Source: Geosiphon pyriformis
Lineage: Eukaryota > Glomeromycota > Glomeromycetes > Archaeosporales > Geosiphonaceae
Reading direction: 5' to 3'
Length of the DNA stretch: 64,000 nucleotides
NCBI GenBank assembly: GCA_016748015.1
Contig: JAAOMT010000426.1
Coordinates: forward strand, 207,113-271,112
The notes beneath the pieces are model-generated. The model did not search any database and had not been told where the DNA came from. It saw only the letters and a list, made by a program, of their open reading frames with translations. Positions 1 through 13,250 of the stretch are shown one piece after another (position 1 is the first letter of the stretch; each line of letters opens with the position of its first letter). The position numbers and the translations under genes were made by a program.

Positions 1-1884
1 GAGATAGCAAAAAAGGAGGTAACAAAAATTTTCAACGGCAGAAATTTGATATTAGGATAAAATTTGGTAGTTTTATTTGGAGAGAAAAAATAGTAAATTT
101 GTTGAATGGAGAGATTTTTTAAATTTTTAAATTTTTCGAATTGATTTTATTAATGATTACCTTGAAGTTATTAAGTATGAAAAACATATAGCATACCAAA
201 TGTTAACATGACATTCTCCACATACTTATTTACGAAAGGTTACAACTATCGACTGAAAGTAATTTTTGCATAAATATATTCGTTACGAAAATATCTTTAT
301 CAATTAGGCTATAACAAAGATAAATCTCAATATATTTTAATCAAAACCCATTTATTCTTGGTTCTGGATATTAACAGTTGCCAAGACCGACTATAACATG
401 GATGACTGGTTGCATCTGAATTATGTAATGTTTGTTGCAAAAGTCAAAACTTTTTTATGAATTTTCGATTCAAAAATTTTTTTCACTCCCATTCTGAATT
501 ATAACGCCAACCAAAAAGTTAAAAAATTATTTTCCACCCACGCTTTTTGATTACCAAATCCACGTCGATCTAAAGGAAATTGTATCACTAAAGCTTCTTA
601 TTTAAAAGTAAAATTTTCCTTCTATATGTATATGTAATTGGAAAATAATTATCATGCAATGAACACAAAAATTTTTTAAGGTAAATTGAATTGTTGATAC
701 ATGTAGAACACAAATGGAAATAGAATAAGCATTACAACAATAAAATATGAAAAGACTTATACTTTTGGTAGTTCCCGAGCCGATTTAGACCTTATTTAAC
801 AAGATTTTTGTTTTTTTCTTCCATTTGTTTCCATATTCCGAAGAAAAAGTTTTTTAAATCTGGACTCCCCCGCGATCATGAAGAATTACCATGACATTGT
901 GGTTATTTAATAAACTTGAAGAACCAGTTTTATTTCGGCTAGTAGAAGTTTCTTTTACCACGTTCTGTTTACTAATATAATTTACTGTGATTGTCGAAAC
1001 CACCTTCAAATTGGCACTCTTAATAAGTCTTTCAGCGGGTTGAACAGGAATTTTTTGAAGGCTTGAAAGGCTGATAACAAACTTGAATTATGTCTTTTGA
1101 TTTTGACATTGTTTTTTTTTCAAAATCATATATTCTTTCTGTACGGAAACTTTAAAAAAAAATTTGATTTCATTATACATCAATAGTAATATTCATCAAA
1201 AGGTAAATTTTGCCGATTTTAAATTATTGTGAACAAACTTAATTTTCTTCTCAAAGAACTCGCTGTGTTATTTTTTCTAGATCTACAACCAAAAAGACAG
1301 CTCAATCGCTTATTACATCATGCATCTATCGACACCGGTTATCATTTTATATCTTCCATGATCAGTACAATACCTGATGTTCACTAACTTTTTCTTGTTC
1401 TGATTTAACACCTTTTGGTTGTATATATTTTAACATAATGTGGTAAATTAAAAAATGTTTTTCACAAAATAAAGAACAAGTACTCGGCCATATTTGATGC
1501 CAGAACTTGTTCATTCAATTCTGACACTGGTTTGAAACCCTGCTTTAATATATATCGAATTTTAAAATCAAATCAAAACTAATAATCAACAATTTTATAT
1601 CATATCTTTACAAATGGAAAGGTTAAAATTAATCATTTATGCAATCAATTATACAATCAGATTTATTTATTATTCAAGATAAGAAATGGTCGTCGTTGTG
1701 AATATTTGTTGGTTTAATTATACTACTGCTATTCATAGTTAAATGATTTGATGATATAAAGGCAACGATATCTGCTACCCCCCATACTTTGAAAATTTGA
1801 ACTCCCAAAGTATTACACAGTAAAGGTTCCACAGGTGGTACTACTGTTTGAAGTTTGAAAAAATCTTTATTATCAAAAATCTCA
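1..1884. other. Non-coding 5' flank
   Basis: No open frame or recognisable family was found on either strand. The DNA is AT-rich with short homopolymer runs. The last few hundred bases presumably hold the promoter and 5' leader of the gene starting at 1885; I see no TATA or other element I would defend. Confidence 0.5.
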
Positions 1885-3011
1885 ATGGATTACTTCCCAC
1901 GGCAGCAACAACACGAAACTTCCTACTTTGCCGCTGAATATCACCAAACCTCAGCGTATTCCGAGGAAGATTGGTTTCCTTTCGTAGAGTTCCAAATATC
2001 TGAATCTTTAGTGACTAGTTCCTTGTTCACTACCTCAAAAGAACACTTTGCAAATTTAGGAAGAACAAATTTTCCTATCAATACACCAGTGAAAACAACA
2101 ACAACAGCAGTATTCAACGATACAATTGACAAAAGTAATCAAAATGAAAACAATTCAACGAGTTTACACATAACAGCGCAACCAAGCAAAATAATATCTT
2201 CTTTAGTTGAATTTATTGCAAGCGAATTCAATGAGCATGCCATACAACAAATCGACTCGGAACTTGATCATTCCAATGACGCTTATTCTAATGATACACC
2301 CGGCTTCTCGTCTTCATCATCAGTATTTTCTTCTGGCCCACAAACACCGGTAGACAGAAATCCTAATAGCAATAATAACACTATTTCAATGAAAAGAGAC
2401 CGACTCAACTCTAGAAAATCCCTTCGGAAAATGAATACAAGTTCTACAGAAAAATCCTATTTTGACGGATGGGATGGTACTTTCGTAGAGGAATCTATTG
2501 ATTCAATAATATATGATGAAAAATTCGAGGCAAGTTATTTTTTTTCCTCTGTATTCAACTGATTGTCGAATTTTGAATAAATTTAACTTACTTGCCTTGT
2601 CTCATTCAACAGAATGCAATCACACTTGGTGCCACTAAGGAAAAATCCAATTCTTACCCTTTTATGGATTATGAAAGTCCTACTGAACCCCTATTATCTG
2701 ATGAAGATCATAACTCCTCTTTCCCATCAATCTTTACCACTTCACCGATTGATGCACAAAAAGGGTTCTTTAAGACTTTGTTTAACGGTAAATCAACCAG
2801 TCGAGAACAAACTCCCAAGTCCACAAATAATAGCAACAACAATTCTGACAAAAAACGTCGCTCAAAGTCACCAACAAATCGGGGGATCATGTCACCACAG
2901 GAACAATATAAATTAAATTTGCATCAACATTACCAAAATGTTATAACAATGGCTCGTAAACAAAACGTTTCTGCAAGTTTTCGTCGAGAAGCATGGGCAA
3001 TGAATTGTTAA
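1885..3011 (+). CDS. Serine/asparagine-rich protein of unknown function, two exons
   Basis: Exons 1885-2529 and 2613-3011, joined in phase 0, encode 347 residues. The start is the ATG at 1885, followed by DYFPRQQQ; the open frame continues a little further upstream but without another ATG. The 83-nt intron has a GC donor (GCAAGT, 2530) and ends CAACAG, and it removes an in-frame stop. The protein is low in complexity: Ser/Asn/Thr-rich stretches, a basic patch near residues 175-185 (KRDRLNSRKSLRK), a motif SYFDGWDGTFVEE before the intron, a second basic patch (SDKKRRSKSP) and a C-terminal segment SPQEQYKLNLHQHYQNV that looks helical. No catalytic motif, signal peptide or membrane segment is seen. 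The basic, phosphorylatable composition would fit a regulatory protein, but that is a guess. I do not recognise the family. Confidence 0.72.
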
Positions 3012-5200
3012 ATCCGCAATTATGAAAAGTACATTTTGAATCGTAATTTTGGTGGTCAAAACGTTTGTATAAATGGGATTAAGATTTTCGTTCTCTTTGA
3101 TGCTCTTCCTTTGACATGCAATATTCTCAATTGTGTTAAGTTTTGAAAATTTCATTGTCAATATTTTCTTTGGATTGTGTGTAAAAATAATTAAAAACTT
3201 TTAACACAAGAAACCTTTTGCATATGAAGGTTTAATCATATTAAATAACATTTATCAACGAAAATTTATCCTCTTTTAGTCTATTTGTCTATATTATCTT
3301 TGGTCACCATGTACATTATTTTTTGTAAATAAAAAAAGCTTCGACTACCCATCGCAGGGTTAACTGTTAATGTTTACATGAACTTAAGTTCGGCCGACCG
3401 AATTGTTTCTTACGTCTTTTTCATGTATAAATTGATAAATATTTGGATAAAATTGGTTATCAGTTGCATTAAATGACAAAGCGCCCACTGTTTTTGTTTC
3501 GCATTTTGAGTTGGAATCGATATCTATAATGAATTTATTTATCTTGGGCGTTTTTTAATACCATTTGTATTTTCATTAAACCTTTATAGTTTATAACTTT
3601 GTACGCGGATAAACAAAAAAAGCTTTTGATGGGTTTCACGACAATGTAACATGTCGAGTATAAATGTCAGGTCGGAACTAATGAATGATTAGTTATTTTT
3701 TGGGATAAATAGAAGGATTGGAACATGTGAGCCTCCAAACCCTGCATTGTCACATGGGACTGAAAATTTTCTTCATCTCCCGTTATGACGTTATCGAGTC
3801 ATCATTGTTATTTTGTTTTCTCGCTTCTTCAAGAGGCCTCCCAAAGCTCACATGCCTGAAAACATAAAGATCTCAATTTGTGATTGATGAGACATTTACT
3901 GCACGTACAAACGGCCCTGTACAGGTCTGCCGGCACATTTAGTGCTCTCCAGCAAACGGCAATCATTGATTAGAAAGCTTCCTATCAATAGTGGCAGACA
4001 CCAGAAGGAATTGGGTTTCCATTCTAACCTCAAGGTTGTTCCCTTCTCAAAGAAATTCCTAACAGAGGAAATATGATATACCTCACGATTGCGGTCAAAA
4101 ATTCAGGTTTTATTCCAAAGCTTCTGTATATGGAAGAAGAGCAGGTTTAGAGACCTCATCATGATGTGCATGAGTCGTTATTTTGGGAGTTCCTACCTAC
4201 AAACTGCGATTACGGTCGAATGACTACATCGTACAAGATAATTCTGCACGTTACTTGAAATGAGGAGTGTGCTACCGACTTGACCTTTGAGTCCAATTGT
4301 ACATGCGTGTTTAGGCGTGATTGAGAAAGGTAGTTTTGAAATAATCACAGTACAATTATGAATATATAACTTATAATTTGATGATAATAATGATAGGATT
4401 ACCGAGGCATTCCAGAGATCTAGGAAGTTGGTCATAAGCAATTGGGTCAGCAAGGTGTGTATTGTCTTTTCCATAGTTCTTCTGCTTAGGACCTTAACAT
4501 AGATGGTCAAACCTCTTGCGATCGATTGTAATCTAGGAAATAATCAACAGTGCACAATGTATTCTACGGTTAAGGAAGCGCAGGAGCTTTCATCGAATTG
4601 AAGAACATTCAAGAAAATGTTATATCAAATTCATTCTTTTGCAACTCTTAAGCCGAAAATGTTGAAAATTAATTTTTACCAATTAAGAGATGAACCAGCG
4701 AATTGTCATCATCCGTCGACAGATTCAGAAGATGACATAGAAAGAAGCAAAAGCAATGCATCTATTGTAGCCGATGAAACAATGATTAATATAAAATAAC
4801 TATTTCAATATGAGAGAGAAGTAGCTAAAAACGGTAATATGTAAGCTATTTTTTATAAATGTTTCTACAAAAGAAAAAATATATTCTACCGAGACAACAA
4901 ACCCAACTTACTACATTTGTATTTTATGTACTTTTACACTTGGAATTAAGGTTTGCAGCATTGGATCTAATAGCACAAATATTGCAAAGCCAGATTCTCT
5001 ATCGAAAAAGGAAGAAAATGAAGTTAATGTTCCTGCAATGGAAACGTGAAGGCTGGGAAGGAAAAGAAGTTATAAACTTTTAGACGTCCCTGTCGTTCGA
5101 GTGAGGAAATCGCAAAGAAATTGAACCTGCCAATGATAAATTCGTTACACCGTATAAGCTTGGAAATTAATCTTTTTTCAGTGGAATATTCTAATTTATT
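3012..5200. other. Intergenic DNA with unassigned coding-like scraps
   Basis: No complete gene is seen. From about 3.8 to 5.1 kb the base composition is more balanced than the neighbours and short frames occur, for example 4617-4796 (acidic, with a PSTDSEDDIERSKS segment) and a Ser/Lys-rich frame at about 4950-5150 interrupted by a stop. They may be remains of an old gene or transposon. None matches a family I can name. Confidence 0.4.
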
Positions 5201-7560
5201 CAATAAACATTAACTCTTTAATTAATATAGAGAACAGTTTTATATTTATTTAAAAACAAATAATATTAATCAAATAAAATTAATTTTTATAAATTTTAAA
5301 AGAATTTGATAAAAGACAGTTAATTAAAAATAATAATAATTAATAATAATAAATTAATATAAAAAGTATTAAAAATATTATGCGATAACTAAGAATACGT
5401 AACCGAGAATATATTTTTAAATAAAAAACATCAAACAATTTATCAAATTTAAATTATTATCTTATTTTGTTAAAACAATTTTTTTTTGTTTATTGAAATT
5501 AATTATTAATTAACCAATTTATTTTTTAAAAATATTTTGCAATTTTAATTGATTTTTTTAAAACTTAATTTATAAGATTTCATGATAGTATTTTAATTAT
5601 AACTTATATTTTATAATATTTTAATATTTATTTTTAATTTAAAATATTTTATTTTATTAATTTAATAACATTTAAATATCAATACATTGCTGTAATATCT
5701 CTAATGATATTTGTAAAAAATATTAATTAATATTAAATTTAAATTGTTGAATTAATATTTTTAATATAAAAATTATTATTGTTTTAAATGTTATTTTTTT
5801 AAAAATTTTTATCATAAATTTGCTAAGATAATATATTATTATTATTATTATTATTAGTTTTAAAAAAACCAAACTAATTTATAAATAATTCCAAAAACAT
5901 TAATTAAGTTAAAAATTTAATCTTAAACTAAAAATAAAATTTCAATAATACGAAAATAGTTATTAAAAAATGATAAATTATGTAAAATATATTTGAAATT
6001 GACATAAGCAAATTTTAAAGTTTAATATATTATGAGCTAATTTATTTATTAAAGTATATTTTAAAAATTTTATACATTTATTTAAAAAATTCAAATATGT
6101 TTTAACAAAAATTTGGATTAAATTAATATTAAAATAAGTAGCCAAATTACAAAACAAACATATTTAAAAAACTTAATAATAAATTATTTATCTTTATTAA
6201 AAAATTTTATTTTGAATTATTCAAAAAAAAATTTTATCTTTAAATTATTTAAAAAAAAAAATTTTCTCTTTTGTATATATATATATATATTTTTTATATA
6301 AGATTTAATAAACATAGTATTATAAGTAATTATTTGAGATATTAGAATAAATAATAAACTTATAACTTGGTGCTTAATATCTAATTAGAATGCTGATTTC
6401 TAAAGATTATCGGAATTTAAAAAGTTTGGTAGAGTTTTTTGTATAATAAACAAAGATTTAAATAATAGTTTTTTTTGTGAATTTCTTTTTTTAGCATAAT
6501 AACCAGTTTAATCTAACAGTTATGTTTTTTTGGTAAGCTATTCTTTTATCTAAGTTTATTATTCTTGTTTTATGGGTTTTTTATCAAGTTATTCTTAATG
6601 TTAATATCTTAATATTTAATTTTTTAATTAATTAGTAAACAACAAAAAAACAAAATAAATAAAAATAAATAAAAAATTAGTATTTTGTTAATAGCCATAA
6701 TTAAGAGTTATTGATTTAATATGACTAAGTAGCAAATACTATTAGCATAAGTTGTTAATAAAGTTGGAGAATAAGAATATTAATCCTATAAAAAAAATAA
6801 CATAAATTGAATAATAAATAATAATTTTATTTAATATTTGGATAATTCTACTTCAAGATATAAAATATTATCTTTTAAAAGGAAAGATATGTTATGAATA
6901 TTTATTGTTTACTAACTAAAAACTTGTCTGAATATGAGTTGAATAAATTGTATCTGAATTAAATAGATCAATAGATTATTATTATTTTTTTTACTTTTAA
7001 TATTACTACTATATATATATAATTTTTGTTATATAAGATTTTATACATTTTTATTTTTTTCTATATTACTTTTTAAAACTGTGTTTATTTTTAAGTAATA
7101 TGTCATAATTTCTTGAAAATATGCTTATTTTTTGTAAATATACACATTTTTAAAAATAGTACTTATATGTTAAGTTTTATTTTTCTATTAACTTATTTTT
7201 CTAATTTGTTTTTCTTATTTTTTTGTACTCTTTTTTTATGAGTAACAATAACTTAATTATTATTTAAAAATTAAAAACACACTAAGTGCTTTAGAGTTAA
7301 ATGTAATTTATATGCTTTTTATATATAATCAGCTACTTGAGCCAGTTTAGATTATGCTATATTAATATAACAAAAGAAAACTTATTTAAAGCCAACATTT
7401 TTTAAACTATATTAAACAATTTAACACTAAAAATAGTCAATTTAACCAGCCATTCAGTTGTTTTTAAAGGATCAGTTTTAATATTATTAAGCTTATATGT
7501 CCAAAAAAACATTAAGTTAAAAAATATATCATTATTAACACTAATTGGTAGTTTTAAATT
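5200..7560. other. Extremely AT-rich DNA, probably decayed retrotransposon
   Basis: This stretch is almost free of C and G, with long TA, TAA and homopolymer runs (for example the TA run at 6278-6290 and the TTA run at 5840-5857). No open frame survives. It lies directly downstream, in the sense direction, of the ORF1-like relic at 7560-9430, so the simplest reading is the wholly eroded ORF2 part of the same LINE. That is inference from position only. Confidence 0.45.
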
Positions 7561-9430
7561 ACCAGACATATCAATATTATCTATGTAATACTCTTTTTTA
7601 ATAAGACTACTTCTTTTTTTAGCTTACCAACAACCTTGCTAAAAAAGTCCAAATAAATCATAAATTTATTAATTTTAAGACTAAAAACACTGCTTAAAAT
7701 CAAATTACTATTAATAAATTATTTAAATACAGCAATTAGAAAGTCAACAAACTTAACAATCAATTTAACCAAAGTAGAAAGTTTGGCCAAATCAGATTCC
7801 AAAGAAATCAACTAAAAAAATATTATAAGATTATCAATAATTACAAAAAAAAGAATAAAAGTTATTAAAGACAAAAACTTAGAAGAGCTCAAAAAAACAA
7901 AAGCTTTAGTATAAAACTTAGTATTTACAAAACATAATGCAAATATCTTGAAAATTTTGGAACTCTTAGAAGAGAAAAATGAAAACACTTTATAGTTTAT
8001 AGCCAAATAATCCACTTCTTAATATCTAAAACAGCACTAACAACTAAAAGTTTTTTATCAGATACAGCACTTTTTTAGTGTATTAATCTTAACTACTGCA
8101 GTATTCAAATCAGTTTAAGATTCTAATATAATCAGAACAAACTAAAAACAATAACTAAAATCAAAAAAACAGAGAATAAAACATGTTTGACTACTAATCT
8201 GAAAGATTATATTACTAATTTCAAAGACAGTACAGCCAAAAAAAAGATTAACCAATTTGGTTTTAAACTTATTATGAAACAAAATAGTTTTATTTTAATT
8301 AACTAAAGAGAAAATTCTAATACTATTCTTGTTCATCAACACCAACCAATAATTTAAAACAAACACAATAGTATTTAATTCTTTAAAATGAATAATAACA
8401 TATTGCCAAATACCAGCAAGTTTTAATATAATACAAACAATTTTACCAAAAACATCAAGTATTGTCTTAATATTAGCAATAATTATATCTAAAAACATAT
8501 TATATAGTACAATAACAGCAAAAAAAGAACCAAACTCAGAAACCACCAAAGATTTGGCAATTTTAAGAATGGCCAACTAAATAGAACTTGTAAATTCAAT
8601 CAAAAATGCAGTTTTAGAGATATTTAAGAAGCAAATTTTATACAAAAAAGCTTTATATTGTTTTTTAATACTAATTTAATATTCAAAAAACTATGTACAA
8701 ACTGAAAAACAGTCTTAATATAAGCCAATTTAATCTTAAAAATATTATTAGACACCAAAATAAAGGCTATTTATTTAGCAAATTTTTGACAACTAAAGAT
8801 AATTTTCTAAATACTATTAGTAACAACACCAAAAACTAACAAAAAAAATGAATTAATTTCTATTTAATTAACTCAGTTTTTAAGAATAGATAATCTAATA
8901 AAAAATTATTGTTTTGTTTTTAAAACTGGCAATAATTTATTAGAAGAAATCATATTTAATAGTATAATTAGTAGTTAATTTTAGTCTATTTTAGATAATA
9001 TATTAGATAATATAATAGAGATTTTATTCAAATCTTATCTAAAATCATAAAAAAATTTGATATAACAATATTAGAAGTGAGTGATTGCTTCTACTTTTTA
9101 TTATTCTTGGTCTTTTTGATTATTTTTAAAAAAGAGATACTAATAATACTAAACATAGCAATAATAATTAGAAAAACCAACTTATTAACTAGTCTACTAT
9201 TAAAAACTTTTGGGCTCTTAGTAGGAGTAGAAACAACACTAAAATTAACTCAAATATGTTTCTTTGAAAAAATTTTAACTAAAAAAAAACCAGCCAAAAA
9301 TGAAAAAAATATTTTAATAACCATTAAAATCAGCTTTTTATTATTATTAACTAAAAAAAAAGCTTTTAAAACATTCTGTTTAGCTGTTTTTACAACAAAA
9401 AAAACTTTTCTAATTAAAACTTTATAATTA
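7560..9430 (-). mobile_element. Relic of a second LINE: gag-like ORF1 with zinc-knuckle remnant
   Basis: Read on the minus strand, 9430 to about 9080 gives a Ser/Thr/Lys-rich frame (KTAKQNVLKA.., STPTKSPKV) in which many positions look like S-to-F/L, P-to-L and T-to-I changes. About 8580 to 7810 gives a gag-like region containing GKIVCIILKLAGIWQYVI, KFKTKLVNLFFGCT and then a broken zinc knuckle. The knuckle reads EVDYLAINYKVF, where a CCHC motif would need His and Cys in place of the two Tyr. Stops interrupt the frame repeatedly. The gag-like ORF1 assignment rests on resemblance to Glomeromycotina LINE ORF1 proteins as I know them. The element lies downstream of, and in the same orientation as, the first LINE relic, whose RT frame is lost where this one starts. 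It is non-functional. Confidence 0.55.
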
Positions 9431-9444
9431 TTATAAGTGTTTTA

Positions 9445-10560
9445 GTAAGTACCTTTCAACACTAAAAAATTATCACCATAAAAAACATTAAATTTGCTAT
9501 AAGTTAAAGATATCTGGTCAGAAAAAACCTTAGATAAAATTTTACATGCAGTATTAACTAATGTAATAAGTCTAGTATTTATTAAAACACCATTTCACTT
9601 ATAAGGTTTTGGGATCATCAAAACTTATGCTTTCTTTCAGACAGCTGGAATTGTATCCAAACTCAAACACAAATTCAATAGCTTTAAAAGACAGACCAAT
9701 ACCTTTTCACCATAATGTTTTCAAAGTTTATTAGGTATTTTAGACAACCCAACTGATTTATCATTTGACAAGCTATTAATAACCAAAAACAATTCTGCCA
9801 AACCAATCTTTTTTATTACATTAAAAAAAACATTATCATCTACATAATCTAGAGGCATATATTTTCAAAACCAAAAGTCAGGCAACTTTGAAGGTACTGA
9901 ATGCTTTTTTGTCCATCTTTTTATAATCTCATCAATTTTAAGCTTAATCTTATTAAGTTCAACCACCAATACATTATCTACTACCAAGTAATCTAAAACT
10001 ATTTTGCAAAATAAATGTTCCAGAATGCTTCTTATCATTCACCCTTTGTCAGAACAGAAATTTTTTATATGATAGTTAATTGTTTTCCTAATAACTACAT
10101 TTTCAGCAATCTTAGACTTACAATACTTAAATTTTCTGTACTTTTTCTTCACTACCAACAAATACTTAACTAGATTTATTAAGCTTGCATCATCCAATAT
10201 TATGTCAACAACCACAGATGCTTTGATCTTATTAATATCTGACCAGACTTTTACAAAGTGGTCAAAGTTTAGAAAATCACCAGAATTCTAATATTTCACA
10301 ATCTTAGCAACAAGCAGCTCTAATTTGAAGAATTATGAAGATTGTTTATTCTTTGAGCAATTGTACTCACTATACTAAACTTTGGAGAGCATCACATTAA
10401 CAGCTTGTATTATAGTTTTTTCTAGCATTTTTCACATTATATTTAAGTTATTATTGTCTTTTGCACTTTCAAATATGTTTGATTTGACCAACAATTCAGC
10501 AAAAAAATGATCTTTAAAGCCCAACCATTGAACATTATCTGCATCTCCCAATTTGAACTT
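9445..10560 (-). mobile_element. LINE relic A: N-terminal part of reverse transcriptase region
   Basis: The minus-strand frame continues from the endonuclease region below 10560 and shows LINE pol segments in order: KDHFFAELLV, KIVLDYLVVD, the finger motif NDKSVGLSKIPNKL (9739-9780), LMIPKPYK (about 9610-9633) and YGDNFLVLKGT (about 9448-9480). Stops fall where tryptophan is expected, for example before KKA and in the PKPYK.NGV segment (TGG to TGA). The palm motif with the catalytic aspartate pair is not found; similarity stops near 9445, where a different Ser/Lys-rich frame takes over. So the RT is both mutated and truncated. Confidence is high that this is a non-LTR pol relic and lower on the exact end. 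Confidence 0.75.
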
Positions 10561-11310
10561 TTACTAATCTCGGTTGGCTTGCTTGTGAGTGCTGATAAGA
10601 TGAGTATTTAAAAGTCCACACAAATTGATTGAAACCAAAACTGACTTGTGATCTGTATTGAAAAATTCTGACACATCATTGACTTTGTGCAATGTAATTG
10701 TGGATGCCAAATCTTTGTTTATGAAAACAAAATCAATTACCTTTCCAACACCCTTAGAATTGCTCTAAGTAGAAGCTTTGAGCAGTGAATGTTCATCAAA
10801 AGTGTTAACCAAGCCCAAACTCAAGCAAAACTTGAAGCTTGTATTCTTTTTAGATCTATTTTCATTAAAATTACCATTCAAGATCACAAAAAACCTGAAA
10901 TTAACAGCTTTAAAAATCATAAAATTAATATCAGCAGCTTGGCCAAAGTGTGTACCAACTGAAGCACCAGCATAGAGACTCAAGAATATAATTGAAAGCT
11001 TGTTTTTGAACAGAAAGCACACAAAAATCAAATAACCAAAAATTTTCTTAATCTTTAACACATGCCAAGCCAAAAAGATGTCTATAATTATAGCAACACC
11101 AGTACTACAAAAACTTACATCCAAACCAGCAGTGAAAATCCAGGTTTCATCAAACTTATTCATGATCTAAGGCCTAATATTAGACCTTAATTTTGTCTTA
11201 GTAACAATAGAAATCATATTACCTGATTCCTTATGCCAATGAACAATATCTTTTTGTTTAGCTAAATTTGTTATATCTCTAATATTATATGTGACCACTT
11301 TTCAAATAAG
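10560..11310 (-). mobile_element. LINE relic A: AP-type endonuclease domain
   Basis: On the minus strand the exonuclease-endonuclease-phosphatase fold of a non-LTR retrotransposon is readable almost end to end. Segments in order are KVVTYNIRDITN, SIVTKTKL, LSLYAGASVGTHFGQAADIN, FFVILNGNFNE, SLGLVNTF, KVIDFVFIN and FFNTDHKSV. Family knowledge: the active site uses the Glu of an ETKL-type motif, the Asp of GDFNE and a final DH. Here the first is Lys (TKTKL) and the second is Asn (NGNFNE), while the TDH is kept. Both losses are single G-to-A changes in the sense strand. Further stops replace expected tryptophans. The protein would be catalytically dead even if translated. Confidence 0.85.
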
Positions 11311-11315
11311 TGCAT

Positions 11316-13250
11316 TTATTGACATAAATAATGTATCAAAGAATCTGAATTTGTGCACAACAGATTCAACTTTCCCAAAATTGAGCCAATAGAAACTTCA
11401 AGTGCTATTATCTTAGATTTCAAACTGCCAATTTTGAAAATAAAAATTTTTGAACTACTCATACCCAAATCCACTATCTTGTCCTCTACCACAGGAGATA
11501 AAAAAAAGAAAAATGGCTGTGAAACATTCAAAACCATATTAGCACCTAACATTGACAACATAAAAGCAAGAATAACTGGAAGTTTGACTTGAGAGACAGA
11601 AACCAAGGGCATCAGCTTTATACCATTTAATCTATACACAATACTTGACACTTGCTTAGCCAGCAATTCCAAGAAGCATTCCAACAAAGCCAAACAATCA
11701 TCAATTGATGAACTATTTTGAGCAACTGGAGTGCTCTCTTTATTATATAAAGCACCAAGAAGAAAAGAACCAGACCCAGAATCATGACTGATATAAAAAC
11801 CACCAAAAAAAAGAGCAAAAAAAACTACCTGTGTTCAAAACTTGTCACCAAAGACAGTAGAATAGGAAATAAGAACACTCTTTTTTATGTACAGCTTTGC
11901 CAGCTGAAGATAATGCATTTTTAAAGTGTCTTTTTTAAAGATTTTTGAAGGCTTAAAATCAAATATAGTTAGTACATTACACTTTAAAGTAAAATGTCCA
12001 AAATGTTCATACTTCTTACAATAAACCAAATTCAATCTAGTTCAAGAAAGTTTGACACCACCAAATATTGGCTCAGTACAATATGCAAATTCCAAGCTCT
12101 CCTCAAATTCGAAACTGATTATAGTACAGCAAATCTGGTTACCAGAATTCAATAAGTAATTGATAATACAGATTTTTCTACCAGTCCCATTTAAGAGAGT
12201 GCTCAAATTATAAGCAGTTGTTTCCACTAGTAAAGTAAACAGTAAAGCTCTAAACTGATCCCTTGATGCTCAAGTGTCACAATTTTTCATAGTTTTGGCT
12301 ATGCACACAGAATTTTTACCAATCAAAAAAGACTATTTAGCAGCCAACTATTAAGTCTGACCTAATTTGGTAAATTTTATCATAGCTTTTTGCCATATTT
12401 CAATTAGTTGAATTTTGATCGACTTAATTTCTCCAAATTTGGATACTGCAGCAACAATCATTTCCTTTGGCATATCTATGGGAATTTTTTTAATAATTAC
12501 AGCTTGATTTAAATGTATTCCTTGTCTCTTAATATTGACATTTGCAATAATTCTATTTTCTTTGGCCAATAAAGTGGTTTTTATTATGCTGATCTCTAAT
12601 GTAAAGGTAGATCTGATGATTTCTTCAAATTTTGAGAAGGTAGTAGCTTCCCCAAAACTATTGACTGACAAAAAAATTCTCCTAACCAATTGAGTTTTCA
12701 CCATAACAAATTTGTCTTCTATTGTTGAGAAGTTGATATCCAAAGTAAATGATTTCTTAACACCAACTTCCAAAGAAGTTTTCACAATTTTAAAATCTAT
12801 TCATCTCTTGTCCAAAGATATATTGAAGAGGAGTGGAAGAAGTTTCACCTCTTTTTCCATATCATAATTAGAAAAGCCAAAAGGGGACCCAAAGACTACA
12901 CTAGTATTAACTTTTTTTGTCTTAGAAGTATTAGCTGCTAAGCTTAAAAGAAATCTGCCATTAACACTTTCCATGATTATATTGTCTTTACTACAGTTAA
13001 ATTCACTATCCAAATCTGAATACAAACCACCAGAACCAGGTTTGACTAAAGAAATGTCTTTTTTATTATCTGAGTGCTTAACATTATCTAAAACCACTTT
13101 TTTTTTCTGAAAGAAAAAATCATCAGCAGGATTATGGAAAACACTCTTGGACATTTTCTTATTAAACATATTACCACCTGAAACAGTCTTTAAATCCACA
13201 ACAAAAGAATTATTAGTTAAAAAAATAATGATATAAACTAACAAAAAAAC
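11316..13250 (-). mobile_element. LINE relic A: gag-like ORF1 with zinc knuckle
   Basis: The minus-strand reading starts near 13244 (LTNNSFVVDLKTVSGGN) and runs with stops to 11316. Recognisable parts are KSVFHNPADDFFF, VSVNGRFLLSL-type sequence (here MESVNGRFLLSLAANTS), VKTSLEVGVKKSFTLDIN, EIIRSTFTLE, VVIKEIP-type sequence (here AVIIKKIPIDMPKEMIVA), RALLFTLLVETTAYNLS, EPIFGGVKLS, a zinc-knuckle remnant YCKKYEHFGHFTLKC with its second Cys changed to Tyr, and a C-terminal SSIVYRLNGIKL ... DLGMSSSKIFIFKIGSLKSK. The usual ORF1 upstream of an endonuclease-RT ORF2 is present in the right order. Several Trp codons are stops. CG dinucleotides are almost absent across 9.6-13.3 kb, whereas CA and TG are common. 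Confidence 0.78.

Noticed and set aside
9077-9427. A 116-codon plus-strand frame in the AT-rich block
   Set aside because: It is the antisense of the second LINE relic; composition is Lys/Ile/Leu only and no family is recognisable.
10778-10975. Plus-strand frame overlapping the LINE endonuclease
   Set aside because: It is antisense to a clear endonuclease domain.
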